Shown here piece by piece: positions 18,858-26,459 of a stretch of 64,000 nt of DNA. The stretch is from Anaerosacchariphilus polymeriproducens (lineage in GTDB: Bacteria > Bacillota > Clostridia > Lachnospirales > Lachnospiraceae): positions 298,285 through 362,284 of the forward strand of contig NZ_QRCT01000012.1 in NCBI RefSeq assembly GCF_003363435.1. Reading direction: 5' to 3'. A program made the translations under genes and the position numbers. Numbering within the stretch: the stretch's first letter is position 1; the number at the start of each line of letters is the position of its first letter. Under the pieces are notes generated by a model. The model had not been told where the DNA came from. It searched no databases and worked only from the letters and a program-made list of their open reading frames with translations.

Positions 18858-19538
18858 ATGGAAAATATGTTTAATAGGGATCTCTCCCGCTGTATCGATA
18901 TTAGTTGTGTCAAAGCAAACCATACGTTAGCGGAAATCGATGCAATGATAGAGAGTGCAATTAAGTATCAATTTGTCTGCGTTTTTGCACTGCCCTCTTT
19001 TACAAAATATATTGCTGACAAGTTGAAAGAAGAAACTGCAGTCAATATCGGAGGTACGGTAGGCTTTCCGACAGGAGCGGATACAACGGCATCGAAAGTA
19101 TTTCAAGCAAAAGAGTTATTGAGCTTTGGAGCAGACGAATTAGATATGGTAATTAATATTACACAAATGAAATCACACAATTTTGATGTCGTATATCATG
19201 ATATCAAAGCAGTTGTAGATATTGCGGGTGGAAGACCTGTAAAATCCATTATAGAAACTGCTTATTTAACAGTAGACGAAATAAGAAAAGCATCTGAGAT
19301 AGCAGAAAAAGCTGGAGTTTCCTTTATTAAGACCGGTACCGGATGGTCCGGCCAGCCTACGACCGTGGAACATATACGTACAATTAAAGAAGTTGTTCAA
19401 AATCGGGTTAAAATAAAGGCCGCCGGCGGTATACGAAGTCTGGACACCCTCGTTCAAATGAAAAATGCAGGATGTGACCGTTTTGGAATCGGAGTTTCTT
19501 CTGCATTGAAAATTATGGAAGAAGCGGGGCAGAAGTAA
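18858..19538 (+). CDS. deoC: Deoxyribose-phosphate aldolase
   Basis: 226 residues, normal length. It splits 2-deoxyribose 5-phosphate into acetaldehyde and glyceraldehyde 3-phosphate. The Schiff-base Lys158 lies in FIKTGTGW and the second lysine in KIKAAGGIR; VNIGGTVGFPTGA and DELDMVINI are also family motifs. Pairing with a GntR regulator is unusual compared with deoxynucleoside operons, and no phosphorylase or phosphopentomutase is near. Confidence 0.95.
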   Translation: MENMFNRDLSRCIDISCVKANHTLAEIDAMIESAIKYQFVCVFALPSFTKYIADKLKEETAVNIGGTVGFPTGADTTASKVFQAKELLSFGADELDMVINITQMKSHNFDVVYHDIKAVVDIAGGRPVKSIIETAYLTVDEIRKASEIAEKAGVSFIKTGTGWSGQPTTVEHIRTIKEVVQNRVKIKAAGGIRSLDTLVQMKNAGCDRFGIGVSSALKIMEEAGQK

Positions 19539-19576
19539 TTATTTTTTTGTATCATATTTTTGATGTAAATTGGAGC

Positions 19577-19970
19577 TTAGGTTCCAATGATAATACCGGC
19601 ATACAATAATTCTTTTAAATCAAACACATTTCCTTTTTCACAATAACTGATCATATCTGTGATTTCATCCTCGGTGCCCTGAATATTCATAAAACAATGA
19701 CCTTCGACTGTTTAACTTTAAAACGATAGGGTTTGTATATTCAGGACTGATTACGTGATTGACAGATATGATTTTATTGTCATAACCTTTTTCGTCAATG
19801 CGGATTTTGATCTTTTGTATTCTTTGCATACTTGTCTCTTCCGTATGATCGTCTGAAATCTCAACTACGGTTCCGTGAATATAGTTATCATCTTTAAATT
19901 TCTCAGAATTTATCATAGTAAATCCCACAAGTATTAATATAAATAAAAAGATTAGTTGTTTCGGAAACAT
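19577..19970 (-). pseudogene. Decayed YibE/F-like membrane protein gene
   Basis: The 5' part (19970 down to about 19700) encodes a hydrophobic N terminus and HGTVVEISDD...QRIQKIKIRIDEKG...IISVNHVISPEY, like the start of YibE/F proteins. From about 19690 a second frame reads FDLKELLYAGIIIGT and then stops at 19577; this is the DLRxLLxAGIxIGTxG entry to the membrane core. The two parts are out of frame with one another and the remaining core is absent. This is a truncated, frameshifted remnant. Confidence 0.6.
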
Positions 19971-20248
19971 GAGTTCACCTTCTCCTTATAATTAAAATTT
20001 AGTACAAGTTTAGTTCCTTTAATATAATATTTTTGCCGGACTGAAATATTACAAATTTAAGAATAGAGTAATTATAAAAACGGATATCAGGAAAATGTAA
20101 ATATAGACGGTTTTAGAAAAATTTTGTCTAATAAAGAAATAAAAATGCTATTTCTTCTATCTTGGAAGATTTTAACAGGATGATTATAATATAGATAGAT
20201 GGATAACATAACTGGTTTTTATGTATTATTTTCATGGAGGGAAAATGA
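19971..20248. other. Non-coding stretch
   Basis: About 280 bases of AT-rich DNA between the yibE/F relic and the LXG-like gene. I see no gene. GGAGGG (about 20236) serves the downstream start, and no strong promoter pair is evident. Confidence 0.5.
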
Positions 20249-21568
20249 ATGATTGTTGATGAAGAAAAGGTTAAAGAGTATTTAAAAAAATGTAGTACCG
20301 ATTGTTCGAATATTAATATGAAACTAAGAAAACTGCAGGCAGCATTGGACAAGTTTGTGGCTTTTGATGAATATTCAGGAAAAGAGGCAGAAAGTGCAAA
20401 AGCATTTATAAAAAATGTGGAGCAGCCAATGGCAGAAGATATCTCGGTAGCGTTAAACGAGCTAGTGAGAATGCAGAATATTATTTTAGAGGAACTTGAT
20501 ACTGAATTTGCTCCATCTAAAGTGGCAGATATTTATACTGAAAAATTTAATCTGATTGAACAAGATTATAAAAAAATATGTGACGGCTTAGAACTGTGTA
20601 TCGATACCTGTAACGTTCATTTAGACAGTGACGAGCCGGTATCTTCTATTTATGATGCTTTATGTAATGTATATTATGATAGTGATATGGAAGATTCAGA
20701 AAAGAGTGATGCTTCAACTGTGAAAGATGTAATAAACTGGTTTAATTTTCTTACGGATAGAAAGTTAAAGAATGTAACTTATAAAATTTGTGAAAGTATG
20801 GTAAATTCAGGGGTTATAGAAGATTTAAAAAAATTATATCATAGTTTATCAGAAGAAGAACGGGGAGATATTCATACAATAGTAAACTTAATAGTTGCCT
20901 TTTATGCAGAACATGAGGAAGAGCTTTATCATCTTCCCATATGGCATGAAATTATAGCAGATTTTTTGGGATTTGTTTATGATCCGGAGACAAAATGCTA
21001 TCATACAAAAGAAGGTTCTCTTCAAAATGCGATGGGATTCGGAGTTACATTCGACAAATTAGGTCCTCTTTTGGGAATGGATCTGGCGGAAGTTTCCGTA
21101 GTATTTAAATATAACAATAGACATTATCTTTTTGAAATTTGGGTAGGAAAATATGGATATGGATCATGCAGTGGTGGAGAGATAGGGATTTATAGTTTAA
21201 GTACTAATGAGTATGAGCAAATTAAAAAAAATGGTGAAAGTGTATTTTTTCAATGTGCCAAAGAATATGAGCAATTTATAATGAAGTTTGTAGTACGTAA
21301 TAGAAAGACAGGGGAAGTAATTAGTAGTAAAGATTCTTCTAAAGGAGATGGTGACGGATCAGATTTTTGGGGATTAGCAATAAAGACGGATGATCATACC
21401 GATAAAGAAGATTTAGAAATAGCTGCATCGATTAATCATGATGATATTGAATACTTATTAGCATTACAACAAATGTTGCAAGAAAAAGTGAAGACAATTC
21501 TTGATAAGAATAACCAAAAATTGTCATTTACATTTTCCTATTACAAAATGAAACATAGTTATGTTTGA
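20249..21568 (+). CDS. LXG-like N terminus with C-terminal DUF4474-like domain (candidate secreted effector)
   Basis: 439 residues. The N-terminal 100 residues are helical with FDEYSGKEAESAKAFIKNVEQP, matching the shape of LXG export domains (Leu-x-Gly, here Tyr-Ser-Gly, followed by a helix ending before a Pro). The C-terminal region (about 230-350) contains WHEIIADFLGFVYDPE, GPLLGMDLAEVSVVF, IWVGKYGYGSCSGGEIGIY, which I recognise as DUF4474-like. No signal peptide is present. LXG proteins are type VIIb substrates and usually toxins, but no chaperone or immunity gene is adjacent. Moderate confidence in both domain calls. Confidence 0.6.
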   Translation: MIVDEEKVKEYLKKCSTDCSNINMKLRKLQAALDKFVAFDEYSGKEAESAKAFIKNVEQPMAEDISVALNELVRMQNIILEELDTEFAPSKVADIYTEKFNLIEQDYKKICDGLELCIDTCNVHLDSDEPVSSIYDALCNVYYDSDMEDSEKSDASTVKDVINWFNFLTDRKLKNVTYKICESMVNSGVIEDLKKLYHSLSEEERGDIHTIVNLIVAFYAEHEEELYHLPIWHEIIADFLGFVYDPETKCYHTKEGSLQNAMGFGVTFDKLGPLLGMDLAEVSVVFKYNNRHYLFEIWVGKYGYGSCSGGEIGIYSLSTNEYEQIKKNGESVFFQCAKEYEQFIMKFVVRNRKTGEVISSKDSSKGDGDGSDFWGLAIKTDDHTDKEDLEIAASINHDDIEYLLALQQMLQEKVKTILDKNNQKLSFTFSYYKMKHSYV

Positions 21569-21592
21569 ACAGAAAAATGTCGTTTAATATTA

Positions 21593-21621
21593 TTGACTAT
21601 TAAAAGGTTATCAACTATAAT
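21593..21621 (+). promoter_or_regulatory. Promoter of the secondary alcohol dehydrogenase gene
   Basis: TTGACT (21593-21598), 17 bp, TATAAT (21616-21621), 50 bases before the ATG. Confidence 0.75.
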
Positions 21622-21670
21622 GGTGATATCAATGTTACATAATTAACAATTATTATAAGGAGGGTATTTT

Positions 21671-22732
21671 ATGAAAGGTTTTGCAATGCTTGGAATAGGC
21701 AAAGTGGGCTGGATAGAAAAAGAAGCACCGAAATGTGGGTCTTATGATGCGATTGTCCGTCCCATTGCAATTGCTCCGTGTACATCAGATGTTCATACGG
21801 TTTGGGAAGGGGCTATTGGTGAACGTCATGATATGATTCTGGGACATGAAGCCGTTGGTGAAGTAGTAGAAGTAGGAGAATTTGTTAAGGATTTTAAACA
21901 TGGAGATAAGGTAATTGTTCCTGCAATTACGCCGGATTGGAATTCCCTTGAAGCTCAGGCAGGTTTTCAAATGCATTCAGGAGGTATGTTATCAGGCTGG
22001 AAATTTTCAAATTTTAAAGATGGGGTATTTGCTGAATATTTCCATGTAAATGATGCAGATGGGAATCTTGCTTTGCTCCCTGATGGAATGGATCCGGCTG
22101 CTGCATGTATGTTGAGCGATATGGTACCTACAGGCTTTCACGGAGTTGAGCTGGCAGATGTACAGTTTGGTGATGCCGTTGTTGTTATTGGGATTGGACC
22201 GGTTGGATTAATGTCGGTAGCAGGAGCTGCTCTTAGAGGTGCATCACGCATTTATGCTGTTGGATCCCGTCCAAATTGTGTCCAAATTGCAAAAGAATAT
22301 GGAGCTACAGATATTATTAATTACCGTCAAGGTAATATTGTTGACCAAATCATGGACAAAACGAGTGGAAAAGGGGTAGACAGAGTTATTATTGCAGGCG
22401 GAGATGTAGATACCTTTGCTCAGGCGATCAAAATATTAAAACCCGGCGGCCGGATAGGAAACGTTAACTATCTGGGAGAAGGAGATTTTATTAAAATTCC
22501 CAGGATCGAATGGGGATGTGGAATGAGTCATAAAACAATTGCAGGTGGATTGATGCCCGGAGGAAGGCTTCGAATGGAAAAACTTGCTTCACTTGTGGAA
22601 ACGGGAAGACTTGATACAAGTAAATTAATTACCCATGCATATAAAGGGATCGAAAATGTAGAACAGGCACTTATGCTTATGAAGGATAAACCGGGAGATT
22701 TAATAAAGCCTGTTGTAACGATGAATTGGTAG
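21671..22732 (+). CDS. adh: NADP-dependent secondary alcohol dehydrogenase
   Basis: A 353-residue zinc enzyme, very close in sequence to the isopropanol/secondary alcohol dehydrogenases of Clostridium beijerinckii and Thermoanaerobacter brockii. Catalytic-zinc ligands Cys37 and His59 are in APCTSD and LGHEAVGEV, with Asp near 150 as third ligand. The Rossmann motif VVIGIGPVGLM is followed by VGSRP, the NADP-selecting Gly-Ser-Arg. Like those enzymes it has no structural zinc loop. It reduces ketones or aldehydes to secondary alcohols and back. It is monocistronic with its own promoter and terminator. Confidence 0.93.
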   Translation: MKGFAMLGIGKVGWIEKEAPKCGSYDAIVRPIAIAPCTSDVHTVWEGAIGERHDMILGHEAVGEVVEVGEFVKDFKHGDKVIVPAITPDWNSLEAQAGFQMHSGGMLSGWKFSNFKDGVFAEYFHVNDADGNLALLPDGMDPAAACMLSDMVPTGFHGVELADVQFGDAVVVIGIGPVGLMSVAGAALRGASRIYAVGSRPNCVQIAKEYGATDIINYRQGNIVDQIMDKTSGKGVDRVIIAGGDVDTFAQAIKILKPGGRIGNVNYLGEGDFIKIPRIEWGCGMSHKTIAGGLMPGGRLRMEKLASLVETGRLDTSKLITHAYKGIENVEQALMLMKDKPGDLIKPVVTMNW

Positions 22733-22756
22733 AAATTTATTAAGAATACATAACAT

Positions 22757-22799
22757 AAGAGTTGTCGCAATCCAATTTGGGATTTTGGCAACTCTTTTT
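22757..22799 (+). terminator. Terminator after adh
   Basis: AAGAGTTG (22757-22764) pairs with CAACTCTT (22789-22796) inside a longer imperfect stem, followed by a T run. Confidence 0.8.
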
Positions 22800-22866
22800 C
22801 TTTTCAAGTGATAGTGTTATAGTAGAGTGAGACCCACTAATTAATATCAAAATAAGGAGGAATTTT

Positions 22867-23289
22867 TTGCAAGGATATAATTGTATTATGATTTTTAATT
22901 CACAAAAAAGTGAGTTGCTTTTTATAAAAAGATTAAAAGATCCTTATAAAGGTCTTTATAACTTTGTAGGTGGAAAAATTGAAAAAGAGGAAGACGGATT
23001 TGTAGCAGCTTACCGAGAACTTTATGAAGAGACCGGAATCTCGTCTAAGGACATAAAATTATATCATATGATGGACTTTAAATACTATAATCAAGACTGC
23101 TATGTAGAAGTTTATGTAGGGATTCTGTTTAATGAAATTCAGTTGAGGCAAGAGTTACATCCATTATATTGGCTCCCTATAAGTGAGGATTTTTTTGATA
23201 TGAGGAAATTTGCAGGAGAAGGAAATATTGGGCATATGGTAGAGCAAGTCAAAATATATGGTTTGGGAATTTTACAGTCAGATATTTAG
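22867..23289 (+). CDS. Nudix hydrolase
   Basis: 140 residues starting with TTG at 22867, eight bases after AGGAGG. The Nudix box is complete: GGKIEKEEDGFVAAYRELYE followed by ETGI. The N terminus CIMIFNSQKSELLFIKR and the LYWLPI strand resemble MutT-like NTP or 8-oxo-nucleotide hydrolases. The substrate is unknown. Confidence 0.88.
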   Translation: MQGYNCIMIFNSQKSELLFIKRLKDPYKGLYNFVGGKIEKEEDGFVAAYRELYEETGISSKDIKLYHMMDFKYYNQDCYVEVYVGILFNEIQLRQELHPLYWLPISEDFFDMRKFAGEGNIGHMVEQVKIYGLGILQSDI

Positions 23290-23385
23290 TTGTAAGGAAA
23301 TTGTATGCTTCAGATAGTCATTTAAGAATAGGTATAAACATAGAATGAACAATAAAGTTAGGTTGATTTTATAGGGTGCATAAAT

Positions 23386-24519
23386 ATGAACATTGATTTT
23401 CATTATTTTACAGTAAAAACGTTGTGCATGGCAGCAGGAATGAGTGAATATGAAGCTCAAATTGTTTCGAGCTATTCGCAATTTGTCGCAGATTATACAG
23501 TGTGGGAGAACTATCAATTCTTAGAAGTTCCAGATTTTGCAATGTGCTTAGTTTTGAATACGACAGTACCATATGAGTTTTATACAGTAACAACTGCTTT
23601 TACCAGTTTTATCGATGATGCCCGGTTGGTAATAGATAAGTATCAAAAGGAAATTGCGGTTCCTTTTCATTTTATTCCAGATAAAAGATTAAATGAATTT
23701 GAGTCTCATACGCAAACGCGAGAATATCGGACGAAAGCGGTAGATATATTCGGCAGTGATTTGATTTGTCAGCTTTTAGATGATGCAAAAATAAAGTATC
23801 ATAGGCTTCCCGGAAGATATGAATTAATGAGAATAGGAATTCTTTTACATATTTATGCTGATACATATGCTCATCAATTATTCTCTGGATTTCGTAGATG
23901 GACTAATTTCAGTTTTCTGAATCACGCTATTTCTCATATAACAGGAGAAGTTATTACCGCTCAATATGATCCTGTTTTTTATAGTGTACTGCCTTCTATC
24001 GGGCATGCAAATGTGAATACGGCACCTGACGACTTTTATATCACTTGGAATATGAAAATGGCAAGTAATAAAGAAGAGAAGTATATTCAGAATTATACAA
24101 TGATTTATGAAAGGAATAATCCAATGGTCTTTATTCAAATGACGAGTTGGCAGATTTTACTATATATCTGTTCCTGCATAAAAAGACCAATGGTGGATGA
24201 AAATACTTGGATGGATATAAGTAGTCGCTTGTTACATGCACTTAATACTACGGAAAATGATCCGAAGATGCTCGCAATAAGATGGCATAGGTATTTTCCT
24301 AATTATCAATACAATTATGATAAAGACAGTTTATGGAAAAATGCATTAATTCCAATAGAAGGAACACAAGAGAATAATAAGAAATGGAATGTTGATACCA
24401 TGCTTCCAAGTCAGGTACCGATAGAAAAAGAATTAGGAGGTTTATATAAGACTGCTACAAATGATTTTTTTCAATACAATGTGCTTGCCAAAGAAATCAG
24501 AGATGAAGTTATAAAATAA
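23386..24519 (+). CDS. DUF6765-like protein
   Basis: 377 residues with no signal peptide. It begins MNIDFHYFTVKTLCMAAGMS and continues YSQFVADYT, the opening I associate with DUF6765. A central LLHIYADTYAHQLFSG resembles the His/Asp helices of zinc phospholipase C-like or HD-like folds, so it may bind metal. Function unknown. It stands alone between Nudix and the convergent SIMPL gene. Confidence 0.6.
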   Translation: MNIDFHYFTVKTLCMAAGMSEYEAQIVSSYSQFVADYTVWENYQFLEVPDFAMCLVLNTTVPYEFYTVTTAFTSFIDDARLVIDKYQKEIAVPFHFIPDKRLNEFESHTQTREYRTKAVDIFGSDLICQLLDDAKIKYHRLPGRYELMRIGILLHIYADTYAHQLFSGFRRWTNFSFLNHAISHITGEVITAQYDPVFYSVLPSIGHANVNTAPDDFYITWNMKMASNKEEKYIQNYTMIYERNNPMVFIQMTSWQILLYICSCIKRPMVDENTWMDISSRLLHALNTTENDPKMLAIRWHRYFPNYQYNYDKDSLWKNALIPIEGTQENNKKWNVDTMLPSQVPIEKELGGLYKTATNDFFQYNVLAKEIRDEVIK

Positions 24520-24520
24520 A

Positions 24521-24555
24521 TAAGACCGGTTGAAGAAGTATAAAAGCCGGTCTTA
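24521..24555. terminator. Convergent terminator hairpin
   Basis: TAAGACCGG (24521-24529) pairs with CCGGTCTTA (24547-24555). The U-rich tail is on the minus-strand side, so it mainly serves the SIMPL gene and separates the two convergent genes. Confidence 0.75.
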
Positions 24556-24569
24556 CCTACAGATAAAAA

Positions 24570-25205
24570 TTAATATATGAATTCAACCATTACATTGGCT
24601 TCAATTTGCTTTTTGCCTGGTTCAATAGGAGTTGCTGCGATACCTTCCCTCAAATTAAAGCTTCTGGGGGGAAAAGGTGCAGTGGTATTTTCGGTAATTT
24701 GTTTCGGGACCGGATTTATTAAGATTCCTAAAATGCCAGAAATCGATCTGGCTTTTGTATAAGCGTTCATAACAGCAAGGTTCAGTGCTTCTAAATAGTA
24801 TGGTTCTATATTAGATATATCAAATTCTATTAAATCGATGATATTAGCCCCTGCGCTAACGGATTTGTCAATAACGTTTCCTATTTGCTTCAAATCATTT
24901 ATTCGGATTTCTAACATATTCGTGACCATATATCCTTTGTCTATTTGTTTTCCATTTTCAAACTCATAGATTTTGTCTATGTTATATTGAAAAGTCTTGA
25001 TATTGGTGATACCGAGTTGATTAAGTGTATCCAGTACATTTTGGCTGATCATTGCATTTTCTGTTTGCGCGTCTGTTAAATTTTGATTATTAGTCTTCAC
25101 ACCCAAACGAAGGATTGCAATATCAGGATCTGCTGTGACCTGTCCTTTTCCAGATAATTTCATAGTATTGTATTCAAGTGTATTTTGCATTGTAGAATTG
25201 TTCAT
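24570..25205 (-). CDS. SIMPL-domain (DUF541) protein
   Basis: About 211 residues. The SIMPL/DUF541 pattern is clear: VTADPDIAILRLGVKTNNQNLTDA, IKTFQYNIDKIYEFENGK, MVTNMLEIRINDLKQIGNVID, then AYTKARSISGILGI. The start at 25205 follows GAAAGG by 7 bases; a TTG at 25220 is the alternative. No signal peptide, so it is cytosolic, unlike Gram-negative relatives. Some SIMPL proteins form multimeric shells; role unknown. Confidence 0.85.
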   Translation of the reverse strand: MNNSTMQNTLEYNTMKLSGKGQVTADPDIAILRLGVKTNNQNLTDAQTENAMISQNVLDTLNQLGITNIKTFQYNIDKIYEFENGKQIDKGYMVTNMLEIRINDLKQIGNVIDKSVSAGANIIDLIEFDISNIEPYYLEALNLAVMNAYTKARSISGILGILINPVPKQITENTTAPFPPRSFNLREGIAATPIEPGKKQIEANVMVEFIY

Positions 25206-25327
25206 AAAAAAGCCTTTCAAATAAAGTTACAGTAATATATGTTGAATTTAGTTGAGTGTGTCATTAAATGAAGTGTACAAGCATTCCAGGTATTGGTATA
25301 ATTGTACAGTGGAAGGAAGGTGTAAAA

Positions 25328-26239
25328 ATGTATTTTATAATTCAAGATGGCATGATTGAAGAAGTAGAAGAAAGCGAGTGGAAGAAAAGTGAAGATGCAA
25401 TTGGAATATTCACAGTGGAAGAATGGAAGAAACAGTTAGAGTTAAATAATAATCATTATTTTAACCAACAACATGACTCTGTCCACTTTTGTAAACTTGA
25501 GTGTCATGCAGAATATTTATACGGAACATTATGTATTTTGGATAAAGTAAATCTAAAAAAAAGTACAGGCTTTGCTTTTTACATTCAAGAAGGAAGAATA
25601 ATTTTTATAGATGATACCGGTTTTGTAAGTGCTAGTGTAGAAAATATCGCAAAAATCAGGAAGAGACGAGAATATTCGATGGAGCGATTTTTATATGATT
25701 TCTTGCTTTTGCTCATAGAAAATGATTTGCAGCATTTAATAACATTGGAAAGAGAAATCTCAAAGATAGAAGAAGAAGTTCTAATAAGAAAGAGTGAAAA
25801 TTTTAATGGCCGAATGAGTATCATAAAAAAAGAAATTGCTCGTTTATATCGTTATTATTCCCAATTATCAGATGTGGGAGAAGGATTAACTGAAAATGAG
25901 AACGATTATTTTGCTAAAAATGATATTACCACATTTAAAGTATTTACAGATAGGGTTACAAGATTGCGGAGCGAAGCGTTAGTATTACGTGAATATGCAA
26001 TGCAAGTACAGGACGTTTACCAATCAGAGATCAGTATTAGGCAAAATGATGTTATGAAAGTGTTGACAATTGTAACTACCATATTTTTGCCATTAACATT
26101 AATTGTAGGATGGTATGGGATGAATTTTAAATATATGCCAGAATTGAAATGGGAGTACGGTTATCCTGTTGTTATATTGCTTTGTATTACCGTAGTTATG
26201 ATTGGTATATGGATATTTAAGAATAAGAAGTTTTGGTGA
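25328..26239 (+). CDS. corA: CorA-family divalent cation transporter
   Basis: About 303 residues, typical for CorA. A long cytoplasmic N-terminal domain with coiled helices (about 130-240) precedes two C-terminal membrane segments (about 245-265 and 277-297). The pore signature is GWYGMNFKYMPELKW, containing the invariant GMN. It mediates Mg2+ (or Co2+/Ni2+) entry as a homopentamer. The start at 25328 follows GGAAGG; the frame extends 20 codons further up without a ribosome site. Confidence 0.9.
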   Translation: MYFIIQDGMIEEVEESEWKKSEDAIGIFTVEEWKKQLELNNNHYFNQQHDSVHFCKLECHAEYLYGTLCILDKVNLKKSTGFAFYIQEGRIIFIDDTGFVSASVENIAKIRKRREYSMERFLYDFLLLLIENDLQHLITLEREISKIEEEVLIRKSENFNGRMSIIKKEIARLYRYYSQLSDVGEGLTENENDYFAKNDITTFKVFTDRVTRLRSEALVLREYAMQVQDVYQSEISIRQNDVMKVLTIVTTIFLPLTLIVGWYGMNFKYMPELKWEYGYPVVILLCITVVMIGIWIFKNKKFW

Positions 26240-26459
26240 ATGTTGTAAAAATGAGTCGATTATTAAAAAATTACGAAAATAATTGCAAATAAAGACATAA
26301 TTTGTAGAAAATTGTTCTGAATGTTCAAATAATACAAACAAATGAGTAAGTTTGAATGAAAAAATCTTATAATGGACTTTTTTACCAAATAAAAGTGTGA
26401 TATAATAGTTAAGACGCAACTGTTGCAAACACTAAAATCATTTAGGAGGTAGTGATAAA
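26240..26459 (+). promoter_or_regulatory. Upstream region of ppdK
   Basis: 220 bases of AT-rich DNA. A TATAAT at 26401-26406 lies 53 bases before the start; a matching -35 is not clear. A second TATAAT stands at 26369-26374. AGGAGG precedes the ATG by about 9 bases. Confidence 0.4.
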
